Shown: piece after piece, positions 31,787 to 40,968 of the stretch
Layout: every line of letters starts with the position of its first letter
Position numbering within the stretch: the first letter of the stretch is position 1
Origin: Tetragenococcus halophilus subsp. halophilus DSM 20339
GTDB taxonomy: Bacteria > Bacillota > Bacilli > Lactobacillales > Enterococcaceae
DNA: 64,000 bases
Assembly: GCF_003841405.1 (NCBI RefSeq)
Contig: NZ_PXYA01000001.1
Location: 992,001-1,056,000, forward strand
Direction: 5' to 3'
Made by a program: the position numbers and the translations under genes
Notes under the pieces: generated by a model
What the model was told of the DNA's origin: nothing
Database searches by the model: none
The model's input: only the letters and a program-made list of their open reading frames with translations

Positions 31787-32650
31787 TCAATTAGAATTTT
31801 GTACCATTTTTGTTAGACCCTCTTCTTGCACAATTAAACCTTGTTTCATCAAATGTCCTAACGCACGTTTAAATTGTGCTTTACTAATACCAAATAATTG
31901 CTTAATATCTTCTGGAGGCGTTTTGTTTGTATAAGGCATTTCTTGTCCAGGTCTTTGTTTTAAATAAGCATATATCATCGCCGCATCATCAGGAATCGCT
32001 TCGTAGGCTCTAGGTTTTAACGAGATATTTAATACACCATCTGGTCGCACACCAATGACCCGCCCTGAAACATGTTCTCCTAAACGAGGTTCCATATATC
32101 TTTCAGAAGGATGAACAAAGCCTATATAATAATCATCTGTTAGCAGATAAGTACCCACAATTTTGGGACGATAAACTGTACCTGAAATATCTTTATTATG
32201 CATATTTTCATTCGCTATTTTTTTCAATGATTGAAAATTCTTATCCTCTGCTAAAGATGCCCAAATACGCTCTTTTTTATCAACAACTAAAGCAATCATC
32301 AAACGATCACCTTTTTTTGGCCATAGCTCGTGCATTGTAGGAAGTTCATCTAAAGAAACAGCAATATCCTTGTCAGGTAAGCCAATATCAACAAACACCC
32401 CTAAATTACGACGCACATCAGTCACTGGCGCAAAAGCGTAGTGACCCTTTCTAATTTTAGGGATTTCAGTAGTAAAAGAAGCTTCCTTTTTTTGATTCAA
32501 ATAACCAAAACCCTCAACTGCTTCTCCTAAAGCGTGGTTTCCTTCTTCTTTATTTAACTTAAAAGTTTGACCGTTTTTTTGGACAAAGTAATGATGATCA
32601 TTTTCATCAGTAACGATCCCAGTAAAGACAGTTGCAAGTAATTCATTCAT
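31787..32650 (-). CDS. cvfB: CvfB-like S1 RNA-binding protein
   Basis: 287 residues with S1-type domains (for example LGVFVDIGLPDKDIAVSLDE and YIGFVHPSERYMEPRLGEHV) and a C-terminal winged helix (FGISKAQFKRALGHLMKQGL), the CvfB/YitL layout. In staphylococci CvfB affects virulence gene expression through RNA binding; here the target is unknown. AAAGGAGAAA precedes the ATG. Confidence 0.92.
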   Translation of the reverse strand: MNELLATVFTGIVTDENDHHYFVQKNGQTFKLNKEEGNHALGEAVEGFGYLNQKKEASFTTEIPKIRKGHYAFAPVTDVRRNLGVFVDIGLPDKDIAVSLDELPTMHELWPKKGDRLMIALVVDKKERIWASLAEDKNFQSLKKIANENMHNKDISGTVYRPKIVGTYLLTDDYYIGFVHPSERYMEPRLGEHVSGRVIGVRPDGVLNISLKPRAYEAIPDDAAMIYAYLKQRPGQEMPYTNKTPPEDIKQLFGISKAQFKRALGHLMKQGLIVQEEGLTKMVQNSN

Positions 32651-32665
32651 AAAATTTTTTCTCCT

Positions 32666-32989
32666 TTAAACAAAAAAACGAATAAGTGCTATTGCTATAA
32701 TACCTGTGACAACGATTTTCATCAAATCTTTTGTATAAATTCCCACAATTAGAGCAGGGATACATGCAATTGTTTCTTGAATATTTAATATAGGCGCTTT
32801 ACCTGTTGGGACACTTAATAAGTTTTGAACGAGTAAAGCCGCCAAGATACACAATGGTAGATAATCAAGAAACAAACGAAATTTTTCTGGAAATTGCATT
32901 TTTTTAGCAAAAGCAAAGGGTAAAATTCGAGGTATCCAGGTAACGACAAAACAACCTAGCATCAAATACAAATATTCAATACTTATCAT
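32666..32989 (-). CDS. azlD: AzlD family branched-chain amino acid export subunit
   Basis: 107 residues, four hydrophobic segments, with the WIPRILPFAFAKKMQFP start typical of AzlD. Acts with AzlC in export of branched-chain amino acids or analogues. Its start overlaps the azlC stop by 14 bases, so they are coupled. Confidence 0.9.
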   Translation of the reverse strand: MISIEYLYLMLGCFVVTWIPRILPFAFAKKMQFPEKFRLFLDYLPLCILAALLVQNLLSVPTGKAPILNIQETIACIPALIVGIYTKDLMKIVVTGIIAIALIRFFV

Positions 32990-33683
32990 GTGTTATCACC
33001 CCCACCAAGCAGCCTACAAGAGCCGAAACAATCACTGCAATTTCAGGAGTTGTCAGCCACATCAATATATATAATACTAGAATAACACTCAGTAGAACAA
33101 GCAAAGTTTGTCTAGTTTTAGTTTTTAATGGTAGTTCCACTTGAAATAAAAAAAGCCCTAAAAACATTGCCACCAAAGCAAAGTCTAATCCAAAAATCTC
33201 TGGTTCCGGGATAAAGTTTCCTAATAGACCTCCCAATACTGTTGCGACAATCCACGTCAAATAAGCACAAATATTTAATCCATTTGTCCAAGCAACACTT
33301 ACTTTTCCCATTCTTTTTAATGCCATTGTCAAAACACCATAAGATTCATCTGTTAGTAATGTACCGATGCCTACATTTTCCAATAATGAAGCTTGACGAA
33401 AATAAGGAGCCACCGAAAGACTCATCAAAAAATGACGAAGATTTACTAAAAAGACCGTAGCAATAATGGAAGTAATAGGGGCTTGAATCGCTATTAAACC
33501 ACAAATGATAAATTGAGCACTGCCAGCATAAACAATGACAGACATTAAAAAAATAGCAAAAACAGATAAACCAACACCTTTACCCACAACACCTAAAGCA
33601 AATCCGATCCCCAGATAGCCCAAAATCGTAGGTACACAAGCTTTCATCCCATCTACAAACGTTTCATATTTCACTTCTTCCAT
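32976..33683 (-). CDS. azlC: AzlC family branched-chain amino acid permease
   Basis: 235 residues, multiple membrane helices, family features GYLGIGFALGVVGKGVG, YAGSAQFI and LTDESYGVL. Together with AzlD it forms a branched-chain amino acid exporter. A promoter of good quality is at 33723-33751. Confidence 0.9.
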   Translation of the reverse strand: MEEVKYETFVDGMKACVPTILGYLGIGFALGVVGKGVGLSVFAIFLMSVIVYAGSAQFIICGLIAIQAPITSIIATVFLVNLRHFLMSLSVAPYFRQASLLENVGIGTLLTDESYGVLTMALKRMGKVSVAWTNGLNICAYLTWIVATVLGGLLGNFIPEPEIFGLDFALVAMFLGLFLFQVELPLKTKTRQTLLVLLSVILVLYILMWLTTPEIAVIVSALVGCLVGVITHDKY

Positions 33684-33722
33684 AAAAATGCCCTTTCTAG
33701 TTTTACCCTTTATTTTCTTAAC

Positions 33723-33751
33723 ATCATATCGAAACTAAAGAGGATAAACAA
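33723..33751 (-). promoter_or_regulatory. azlCD promoter
   Basis: TTGTTT (33746-33751) and TATGAT (33723-33728) with a 17-base spacer on the minus strand, 40 bases before azlC. Confidence 0.6.
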
Positions 33752-33888
33752 GAGGGTTTCTGCTTATTTTCATTAAGTGAAGAACAAATAATTATAATAC
33801 GTTAAAAGGACCTCGCTGATAGCCTACCGTTTTCATTTTATATGAGACATTGCCGCTTATTCAACATAGCTTTCCTATTTTTATAAAA

Positions 33889-33929
33889 AAAAGACTTTTA
33901 AAAGCCTGATAAGCTTTTAAAAGTCTTTA
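33889..33929 (-). terminator. rpoD terminator
   Basis: AAAGACTTTTAAAAGC and GCTTTTAAAAGTCTTT form a 16-bp perfect stem with T run. Confidence 0.92.
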
Positions 33930-33933
33930 CTTA

Positions 33934-35040
33934 TTATTCTAGAAAATCTTTCAACTGTTTTGAACGAGATGGATGACGTAATTTACGTAAAGCTTTTGCT
34001 TCGATTTGACGAATTCTTTCGCGTGTTACGCCAAATACTCTGCCTACTTCTTCTAATGTACGTGTACGTCCATCATCAATACCAAAACGCAAACGCAAAA
34101 CATTTTCTTCTCGGTCGGTTAACATATCTAAAACGTCTTCCAATTGTTCTTTTAACAACTCATATGCCGCATGGTCAGAAGGGCTTGTTGCTTCTTGGTC
34201 TTCGATAAAATCTCCCAAGTGAGAATCGTCTTCTTCACCAATTGGTGTTTCCAAGGAAACTGGTTCTTGAGCAATTTTTAGTATTTCTCGAACTTTTTCC
34301 GTTGGCAAATCCATTTCCGCGCCAATTTCTTCTGGTGTGGGTTCGCGACCTAAGTCTTGTAATAATTGACGTTGAATACGGATCAATTTATTGATCGTTT
34401 CTACCATATGGACTGGAATACGAATTGTTCTTGCTTGATCCGCGATTGCTCGTGTAATAGCTTGACGAATCCACCAAGTTGCATAGGTTGAAAATTTAAA
34501 TCCTTTACGATAATCAAATTTTTCTACAGCTTTCATCAAGCCCATGTTACCTTCTTGTATCAAATCAAGAAATTGCATGCCACGTCCTATATAACGTTTT
34601 GCAATACTAACGACTAAACGAAGGTTGGCTTCTGCTAAGCGTTGTTTTGCTTCTTGATCGCCTTCTTCGATTTTTAGGGCTAGATCAACTTCTTCTTCAG
34701 CTGTTAATAATGAAACACGGCCAATTTCTTTCAAGTACATACGAACAGGGTCATTAATTTTTACACCTGTGGGAGCTGATAGATCATCTCTAGGTTTTTC
34801 TTTTTCCACTTTTTCAGTAGTTTTTAAGCTTCGTAATGAAGGTTCACCATTTTCGTCTACTACACTGATTCCTGCATCTTCTACTTGTTGAATCAGTTTA
34901 TCCATACCTTCAGCGCCCAATGAATAAGGAGTAGCTAAGGCATTAGATAATTCATCATAAACGACTTGTCCCTTTGTTTTGTTTTGTTTAATAAAATCCT
35001 TAACCGCTGTTTCGTATTTAACTTTTGTTTCTTCTGCCAT
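33934..35040 (-). CDS. rpoD: Primary RNA polymerase sigma factor, sigma-A
   Basis: 368 residues. Region 1.2 ([17 protein letters not shown]), region 2 ([39 protein letters not shown]), region 3 and region 4 ([20 protein letters not shown]) are all complete. Housekeeping sigma factor recognising TTGACA/TATAAT promoters like those found in this window. Co-transcribed with dnaG upstream (24-base gap), the standard Firmicutes macromolecular-synthesis arrangement. Confidence 0.97.
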   Translation of the reverse strand: MAEETKVKYETAVKDFIKQNKTKGQVVYDELSNALATPYSLGAEGMDKLIQQVEDAGISVVDENGEPSLRSLKTTEKVEKEKPRDDLSAPTGVKINDPVRMYLKEIGRVSLLTAEEEVDLALKIEEGDQEAKQRLAEANLRLVVSIAKRYIGRGMQFLDLIQEGNMGLMKAVEKFDYRKGFKFSTYATWWIRQAITRAIADQARTIRIPVHMVETINKLIRIQRQLLQDLGREPTPEEIGAEMDLPTEKVREILKIAQEPVSLETPIGEEDDSHLGDFIEDQEATSPSDHAAYELLKEQLEDVLDMLTDREENVLRLRFGIDDGRTRTLEEVGRVFGVTRERIRQIEAKALRKLRHPSRSKQLKDFLE

Positions 35041-35064
35041 AAAAGAAGTCCTCCTTCGATGCTG

Positions 35065-36900
35065 CTACTTGGCTTGCTTTAACTTTTTAGTAAGATTGAT
35101 AATTTCAACCGCTAAATCTAATTCTAATTGTTGATTACCTTTTTGGCTAGCTTCTTGCTGTCTAATTCTTTTGTCTTTAATTTCTTCTACCAGACTTGAT
35201 GACTGTATAACTGTCAGTAAGTCTTCAAATTCTTGTTGACTTCCTTCTTCTGGCACATCTAAACTGGCGATTGTACTAACAATATTGCGCAAACGCTGAT
35301 CATCTTTTAGAAAATCCAAAAACTTTGCTAGAACAAATTCACCTTCGCTTTCTATATAAGCATCAAAAAGCATATATAACTCTTGATAAATTTCGTGAAC
35401 AAATGTGACTTGCGCCTGTTTAAAACGCTGATTAAGTGTTTCATCATTAAACAAACGATATAGTAATAATTCCTCTGCTTTTTGTACTTGCGTCTTTTTT
35501 TGTGAACTTTGAGACGCTTCTTGCACAGGAGGAACATCTGCTTGCTTAGGTGTTTGTTTTTTACTTCTTTGTTGTTGCCTTAAATCACGTAACTGCTGTT
35601 GTAAAGTCTCTCTAGAAATCTGAAACTCCGTAGACAACTGTGTTAAATATCGGTCTTGCTCAATCAAAGAATCTACATTTAATAAGTCATGGAGTAATTC
35701 TTGTACATAGTCAACTTGTTCTTTTTCGTTTGACATATTTTTATTCATACGTCGATAACGCATTTTAAAAGAAAATACAGTTTCTTTTCCATGCTCAAGT
35801 AACTTCATAAAAGCCTCTTGCCCATATTTTTTTACATATTCATCTGGGTCAAGTTTTTCTGGAACACTTATCACTGATAGATCAATGTGACTTGATTCTT
35901 GTAAATGACCAATCGCTCGATCTGTTGCAGCAACACCGGCTTCATCACCGTCATAACAAAGAACTAGCTCTTGCGCAAGTCGGGTCACTGCAGCAATTTG
36001 CTCATTTGTTAAACTAGTTCCCATTGAAGCAATCCCGTTTGTTGCTCCTGAACGATAAGCTGCGAGTACATCCATAAAACCTTCAAACAAGTAAACTGTG
36101 CCGTTTTTACGTATACTACTACGTGCCTTATCAAAGTTAAATAAAATTTCACGTTTGTTAAACAGCGTTGTTTCAGGTGAATTTAAATACTTTGGCTGTT
36201 CTTTATCATCAAAATCTTCAGTTGCAAAAAAACGCCCCGAAAACCCAACAGTCTTTCCTTGATAATTGCGAATAGGAAACATAATTCGCTGATAAAAACG
36301 ATCGGCTAAATCTCCATTTTCGCGTTCTACAAATAACCCAGTTTCAGGGAAAGCCTCCGTATTTAATGACTCATTTTGAAAAACACGAGACAAAAAATCA
36401 CGTTGATTAGGAGCAAAACCGATATTAAATTCTTCTATTAACTGATCATCCAAGCCTCTTTTATGCAAATAATCGAGCGCCGCTTCACCTGCAGCAGTAT
36501 TTACCAACATATGATGATAAACTTCAGCTGCTTTTTCATGCATTTGAATCAATTGTTGTTGCTTGGAATTTACCTCATTTTCACCTGAAACATCTTGATA
36601 CTTTTCCGCAACTTCAATACCTTCTAATTCAGCCACTTTTATGACTGATTCAACAAAAGAAAGACCTTCAATCTCTTGAATAAAAGAAAAAACATTACCA
36701 CCACGACCGCAACCAAAACAATAATAAAACTGCTTATCCTCAGCAACAGAAAACGATGGCGTTTTTTCATTATGAAACGGACAAAGCCCCGAGTAATTTT
36801 TACTGCCAGATTTTTTCAGTTGCACATATTGTCCAATAACATCAACGACATTCGTTTTTTCACGGACGTCATCAATCACTTGTTGCGGAATTCTCGCCAC
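35065..36900 (-). CDS. dnaG: DNA primase
   Basis: 611 residues. N-terminal zinc finger CPFHNEK...YYCFGCGRGGN (about 41-68), Toprim catalytic core (LFEGFMDVLAA, CYDGDEAG), and a divergent C-terminal helicase-binding domain. Makes RNA primers at the fork. ATG 36900 preceded by AGGAGGTGAG. Promoter region lies in the 165-base gap to the left-reading DUF368 gene. Confidence 0.97.
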   Translation of the reverse strand: MARIPQQVIDDVREKTNVVDVIGQYVQLKKSGSKNYSGLCPFHNEKTPSFSVAEDKQFYYCFGCGRGGNVFSFIQEIEGLSFVESVIKVAELEGIEVAEKYQDVSGENEVNSKQQQLIQMHEKAAEVYHHMLVNTAAGEAALDYLHKRGLDDQLIEEFNIGFAPNQRDFLSRVFQNESLNTEAFPETGLFVERENGDLADRFYQRIMFPIRNYQGKTVGFSGRFFATEDFDDKEQPKYLNSPETTLFNKREILFNFDKARSSIRKNGTVYLFEGFMDVLAAYRSGATNGIASMGTSLTNEQIAAVTRLAQELVLCYDGDEAGVAATDRAIGHLQESSHIDLSVISVPEKLDPDEYVKKYGQEAFMKLLEHGKETVFSFKMRYRRMNKNMSNEKEQVDYVQELLHDLLNVDSLIEQDRYLTQLSTEFQISRETLQQQLRDLRQQQRSKKQTPKQADVPPVQEASQSSQKKTQVQKAEELLLYRLFNDETLNQRFKQAQVTFVHEIYQELYMLFDAYIESEGEFVLAKFLDFLKDDQRLRNIVSTIASLDVPEEGSQQEFEDLLTVIQSSSLVEEIKDKRIRQQEASQKGNQQLELDLAVEIINLTKKLKQAK

Positions 36901-36943
36901 ATTTACTCACCTCCTATAGAAATCGATGAGCTGTTCTATCGGT

Positions 36944-36980
36944 AAAAAATCGCACCAACATTATATCAGTGCGATTAAAA
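36944..36980 (-). terminator. Terminator of the DUF368 operon
   Basis: AATCGCAC (36948-36955) and GTGCGATT (36969-36976), T run on the minus strand, located between DUF368 and dnaG. Confidence 0.82.
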
Positions 36981-37065
36981 AATAGACAGTTTTCTACATG
37001 TACTATTATATCATATTCTCCACATTTTACAAATCTTTTGCTCACAGTTGCTAGCTTGATTTCAA

Positions 37066-37911
37066 CTATTTATACCGCTCTTCTAACCGACTCATCCAAG
37101 CACCCAAAGCTGCTCCCAACACTAGCATTAATACACAAGCGCCATAGTCTAAAACACCAAAATCATTATAATCTGTGGGTATAATCATAATCGTGGAAGC
37201 AAAAACGACACCCATAATAAAGTGAAACAGCTGTGGGTAAGCTTTACTAAATATATAATCAATCACCTTAGATAAACTCAAAACAGTGATAACACCACCA
37301 ATGCCAATAGGAATAATGACGCTAAGGTCTAAAGTTTTAAAACCATCTGCCATCGCTTTATACATACCCATGTAAATAAGAAAGTTGGACGGACTTAAAC
37401 CAGGGACAATTACGCCTAAAGCAATCAGAAAACCTGCAAGCATCCAGGTCCATGTGTTTTGCGGAACTTCTGTAAATAAACTAGCACCTTTCCATAAAAA
37501 GATAGTTGCTGCTATAAAACTAATGGTTAAGATAATAATTTCTCGCTTAGAACGTCCCTTTTTTCCTGCTTCATTCCATAGAGCTGGGACGGTTCCGACG
37601 ATGCAACCAACAAAAAACCATAAAATAATACTTGCATAACTACCTAATAAAAAACTAACGGCAAAAGATAAGATAAATATTCCAGTAAGTCCACCTAAAC
37701 CAACGGGAAGAAAAAATAAAACATTTTCTTTGAAATTTCTTGTAATATGAGCTAAAAAACCAATAATTCGTTCATAAATACCAAATATTGCGGCTAAAGC
37801 ACCACCAGAAACACCTGGTAAAATAAAACCAGAGCCAATAAACATTCCTTTAACAAAACGTAAAATCCAGTCTTTAGTACCGAATTGCGCTGGCCGAGTT
37901 TCATTTTTCAT
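37066..37911 (-). CDS. DUF368 family membrane protein
   Basis: 281 residues with about eight membrane helices. The start FVKGMFIGSGFILPGVSGGA and the internal repeat GFLIALGVIVPGLSPSNFL give the two PGxSG/PGLSPS half motifs of DUF368, a family of inner-membrane proteins recently discussed as polyprenyl-phosphate flippases in other bacteria. A role in undecaprenyl-phosphate recycling would fit a cell-wall context, but the neighbours do not prove it. Confidence 0.88.
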   Translation of the reverse strand: MKNETRPAQFGTKDWILRFVKGMFIGSGFILPGVSGGALAAIFGIYERIIGFLAHITRNFKENVLFFLPVGLGGLTGIFILSFAVSFLLGSYASIILWFFVGCIVGTVPALWNEAGKKGRSKREIIILTISFIAATIFLWKGASLFTEVPQNTWTWMLAGFLIALGVIVPGLSPSNFLIYMGMYKAMADGFKTLDLSVIIPIGIGGVITVLSLSKVIDYIFSKAYPQLFHFIMGVVFASTIMIIPTDYNDFGVLDYGACVLMLVLGAALGAWMSRLEERYK

Positions 37912-37939
37912 TAGCTTTTTCTCCTGTTTCTAATTGATT

Positions 37940-38569
37940 TTAAAATAAAAAGTCAGTTTGTTTTATTTTTTTCTCATTGTCTTTTACCAGTTCTGAGTAA
38001 AAGAAGTTCCCTCCGTTATGATATAAGTAACCACCATTGTAAAACACAGAATGTAAACTTAAATAGCGGTATCTTGTTTGTGAGGTATTTCCAAGTTGAG
38101 GTGATAGCGTATCTTTTGAATATTGTTCTGCAAGTTCCAAGCTGTGTTTCTTCCCATTTTCCGCCACATAATCAATATAATCTAAACCAAAATTATAGGC
38201 TTGCACAGCAGTCCACAAATCACAACCTTTAGCATCTGCTTTTTCAATCGCTTCTGCTAAAAAAGCCACGCCTTGTTCAATACTTTCTTGTGATTCATCA
38301 ATTTGATTAGGATAGCCGCTTTTACTTTCAGAACTTTGCATAGGATCATCATGTTCACCTTTGGTTTCTGTAAAAATGATTCCCAGTACTAAATCCTTAT
38401 GCTGTGGAATATTTTCTTTTTGTACCGCTTTTGCGACTTGACCTTCATATTGATGTACCTGTTTTAAAATTTGATAATTTCTATAGAAATAATAACCACC
38501 CAGGGTAAGTATTATTATCGAAATCAACAATAGTACTTTTTTCAATATCGACTTCTGCTTTTTTTTCAT
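37940..38569 (-). CDS. Membrane-anchored lysozyme-like protein
   Basis: About 209 residues: basic start, one membrane helix (KVLLLISIIILTLGGYYFY), and a phage-type lysozyme-like domain with the catalytic glutamate in LGIIFTETKG and a following YNFGLDYIDYV segment, as in CwlT-type proteins. Likely cuts peptidoglycan at the outer face of the membrane. I start at ATG 38569; the upstream TTG lies in the ribosome binding region. It is 28 bases from DUF368 and read in the same direction. Confidence 0.85.
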   Translation of the reverse strand: MKKKQKSILKKVLLLISIIILTLGGYYFYRNYQILKQVHQYEGQVAKAVQKENIPQHKDLVLGIIFTETKGEHDDPMQSSESKSGYPNQIDESQESIEQGVAFLAEAIEKADAKGCDLWTAVQAYNFGLDYIDYVAENGKKHSLELAEQYSKDTLSPQLGNTSQTRYRYLSLHSVFYNGGYLYHNGGNFFYSELVKDNEKKIKQTDFLF

Positions 38570-38769
38570 GAATTTGTCATCCAACCCTTTTTAAGATCAA
38601 AACTTAGCCTACTATTTCTTGAAAAAACTGTCTATAAAACAAGCGTAAAAAATATAATCTTTAATAAAAAGTAAGCTTTCTTTGAATTCCTTTAACATTT
38701 GTTTGGTTGGACTTTCTTTGTCATTAATTTATAACACTTTGCTGTAATAAAATCTCTAATTTCAGTGTA

Positions 38770-39402
38770 TTAACGATTCTCAATTGGCGTATTAGCAAAT
38801 GCTTCAATAATTGGAATAAGTGCTAGTTTTAATTTATATTTTCTTTTTAAAGCAGTTTCGATTGTATACTCATTTTCACTTTGCGTTGAAATTGTTGCTA
38901 AAAGGCGAGATTCAGTTTTCGTTTGTTCTTTAACTTCATAGCGATCGTCAGTTGTTTCTACATAGAAGTTAGTGTAACTTGCCACTTCATCTTCGAAAGC
39001 ACTTAAGGTCATTTGATCTTTTGTTTCTGTTTCATTTTCAGTTACAACACTATCATTTTGCGTAATTGTTTCGTTAACAGAAGTCCAATGGCTAGCAACT
39101 TCTTGCGCTAAATTATCACTAAAAAGTTCTCCTAAATCTTTTTCTCCGTTTTGGATTCGTTGAACCATATTCGTGAAATTTTCATCTAAAGATAAATTTA
39201 TTTCTTTGTTTCGCGCATCCTCATCTAAATCTAAGCGTCGAACAATCAATACATTCGGACGATCTGTTTGCGTAAATGCTTTTACTTTGAAACCATACTT
39301 AGCAGTAACCTTTTCTTGCATTTTATGAAATAGGTTAGACTGTATAGATTTAAAAGACGGTTGAAATTGTTGTTGTAATTTGGCTAATTTTTTCTTTTTC
39401 AT
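38770..39402 (-). CDS. Hypothetical protein, unknown family
   Basis: 210 residues, AAAGGGGAACATT before ATG 39402. Basic N-terminal helix (KKKKLAKLQQQF), then a mixed alpha/beta domain (FKVKAFTQTDRPNVLIVRRL) and an acidic middle. No membrane segment or signal peptide, so cytoplasmic. I do not recognise it. It diverges from the nucleoid-associated protein gene, with a 200-base gap. Confidence 0.6.
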   Translation of the reverse strand: MKKKKLAKLQQQFQPSFKSIQSNLFHKMQEKVTAKYGFKVKAFTQTDRPNVLIVRRLDLDEDARNKEINLSLDENFTNMVQRIQNGEKDLGELFSDNLAQEVASHWTSVNETITQNDSVVTENETETKDQMTLSAFEDEVASYTNFYVETTDDRYEVKEQTKTESRLLATISTQSENEYTIETALKRKYKLKLALIPIIEAFANTPIENR

Positions 39403-39545
39403 AATGTTCCCCTTTCAAAAATACTATTTGATTATAAGAAAAAAAGACCACATTGAACAGAGACTTTTGAAAAAAAGTTTTGAAAATATTCAATTAAAAC
39501 CATTTCATAACTAAGAAGTAGATTTGCTTTAGCAATTTGTCTTTC

Positions 39546-39575
39546 TTTACAGGTAATTTTTTTGTACACTATAAA
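39546..39575 (+). promoter_or_regulatory. Promoter of the nucleoid-associated protein gene
   Basis: TTTACA (39546-39551) and TATAAA (39570-39575) with an 18-base spacer. Transcription would begin near 39582, downstream of the possible ATG at 39576, which favours ATG 39603 as the start. Confidence 0.6.
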
Positions 39576-39602
39576 ATGGAAAATGAAAGGAAGACATCAC
39601 TT

Positions 39603-40607
39603 ATGGATATTTATTTAAAACAAGCAATCATGCATATTATTGATAGAAAGTCAGGCGATCCTGTCTTTTCTCAAGTAGAATTAGATCTAAGCACGGAATA
39701 CATTCGAGATTATTTGATCAAAAAAATACAAAAATTAACCAGTTCTCAAACAAAAACAGGAACTTTAGCAGAAGATTCAGAAATTGCACAATTAAGTCAA
39801 CAAGCTGAGGAAAATTTCATCAGTTTTAGCGAATCTTTTGTAACTCGCTGGTATGAAAGCTATCAACAAAGTGAGGACGCACCTGACAGTGATGTCTTTG
39901 TCGTGTTATATGAACTTGATACTACAATGTACATTGCTTTTTTGAAAGTTAAATATACTGAAGGTTATACGCATTACGTTGATACTAACGAACACGGTAT
40001 TCAAAATGATCTCATTATTAACCGAGCAATACTAGCAGGCAAAGCGCAAAAAGCGGACGAAGGGATCACGATCAATCTAACAGATTTAACTTATGAGCTC
40101 GTTGAGAAAAAATATACTTTTTCCGGTGAGAAAATGAATTACTTTTCTAATAAAGTCATTGAATCCCAACCTGCCCCTTCTTTAGAAGACAATGTTAAAG
40201 TTATTAAAAAAACGGCCGAAGAAATCGGCGAAAAATTCAATACCCCAAGCTATGATCTAGTAGCAGACGTTAAAGAGGCTGTTTATGATACAATCGAAGA
40301 ACATGGACAAATCGATACAAAACAAGTAGCCGAACAAGTTTTTAAAGACAATGTTACAGCGAGAATGTCTTTTGAAGAAGAAGTTGAAGAACAAGGACTT
40401 AGCAGTCAAACACCAATGATGCGTGAAGTACGTGAAGTCTCTGAGAAAAAATATGGCAAGCAAAAATTAAAACTCTCCAATGGTATTGAACTGGTTGTTC
40501 CACTTGATGTATATCGAGATCCTGAACTTATTGAATTTATTAACAATCCAGATGGCACAATTTCTGTTACGATTAAAAACGTGGAAGAAATTATTAATCG
40601 TATGTAG
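39603..40607 (+). CDS. Nucleoid-associated protein (NdpA/YejK family-like)
   Basis: About 334 residues beginning MDIYLKQAIMHIIDRKSGDP. The N-terminal layout (a short helix, then VFSQVELDLS and later YIAFLKVKYTEGYTHYVDT) agrees with the 37-kDa nucleoid-associated protein family, which binds DNA in Gram-negatives; in Firmicutes the role is unproven. ATG 39603 follows an AAGGAAG. Directly downstream lies the 41-bp tandem repeat array. No phage or defence genes nearby. Confidence 0.75.
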   Translation: MDIYLKQAIMHIIDRKSGDPVFSQVELDLSTEYIRDYLIKKIQKLTSSQTKTGTLAEDSEIAQLSQQAEENFISFSESFVTRWYESYQQSEDAPDSDVFVVLYELDTTMYIAFLKVKYTEGYTHYVDTNEHGIQNDLIINRAILAGKAQKADEGITINLTDLTYELVEKKYTFSGEKMNYFSNKVIESQPAPSLEDNVKVIKKTAEEIGEKFNTPSYDLVADVKEAVYDTIEEHGQIDTKQVAEQVFKDNVTARMSFEEEVEEQGLSSQTPMMREVREVSEKKYGKQKLKLSNGIELVVPLDVYRDPELIEFINNPDGTISVTIKNVEEIINRM

Positions 40608-40739
40608 TGCTCTTTAAAAGATGAAAGGTTAGACTGTTTTAGAGGGAGAACTTATCGTTTTATTGAATAACCTTTTCGTTAACCAATATCATATTATTGA
40701 TTAGTGCTTTTCTATTTCGTTCTTCAATAACGAATTATT

Positions 40740-40940
40740 GGTGGCAACTTTTGTGATGTGCCTTCAATCTATAAATTATCGGTGGCAACTCTTACGATGT
40801 CCCTCCAATCTATAAATTATCGGTGCCAACTCTTACGATGTCCCTCCAATCTATAAATTATTGGTGGCAACTCTTACGATGTCCCTCCAATCTATAAATT
40901 ATCGGTGCCAACTCTTACGATGTCCCTCCAATCTATAAAA
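40740..40940. repeat. 41-bp tandem repeat array (about 4.8 copies)
   Basis: Copies begin at 40740, 40781, 40822, 40863 and 40904, each 41 bases, starting GGTGGCAACTC or GGTGCCAACTC and ending CTATAAATTATC/T. Copy 1 is the most diverged; copies 2-4 differ at single bases. The joint ATTGGTGG...CCTCCAAT within each period is a near palindrome. The 359-base gap 40608-40966 between convergent genes otherwise holds only the mvaE terminator. Confidence 0.92.
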
Positions 40941-40968
40941 AATCCGAAAGCAAACACTTTCGGATTTT
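40938..40968 (-). terminator. mvaE terminator
   Basis: AAAATCCGAAAG and CTTTCGGATTTT form a 12-bp stem with a six-base loop. Confidence 0.9.

Noticed and set aside
33242-33460. Plus-strand ORFs opposite azlC and other genes
   Set aside because: Shadow frames: no ribosome binding site, low-complexity translation, full overlap with clear genes.
40740-40940. CRISPR array
   Set aside because: Copies are directly adjacent 41-base units without unique spacers and there are no cas genes.
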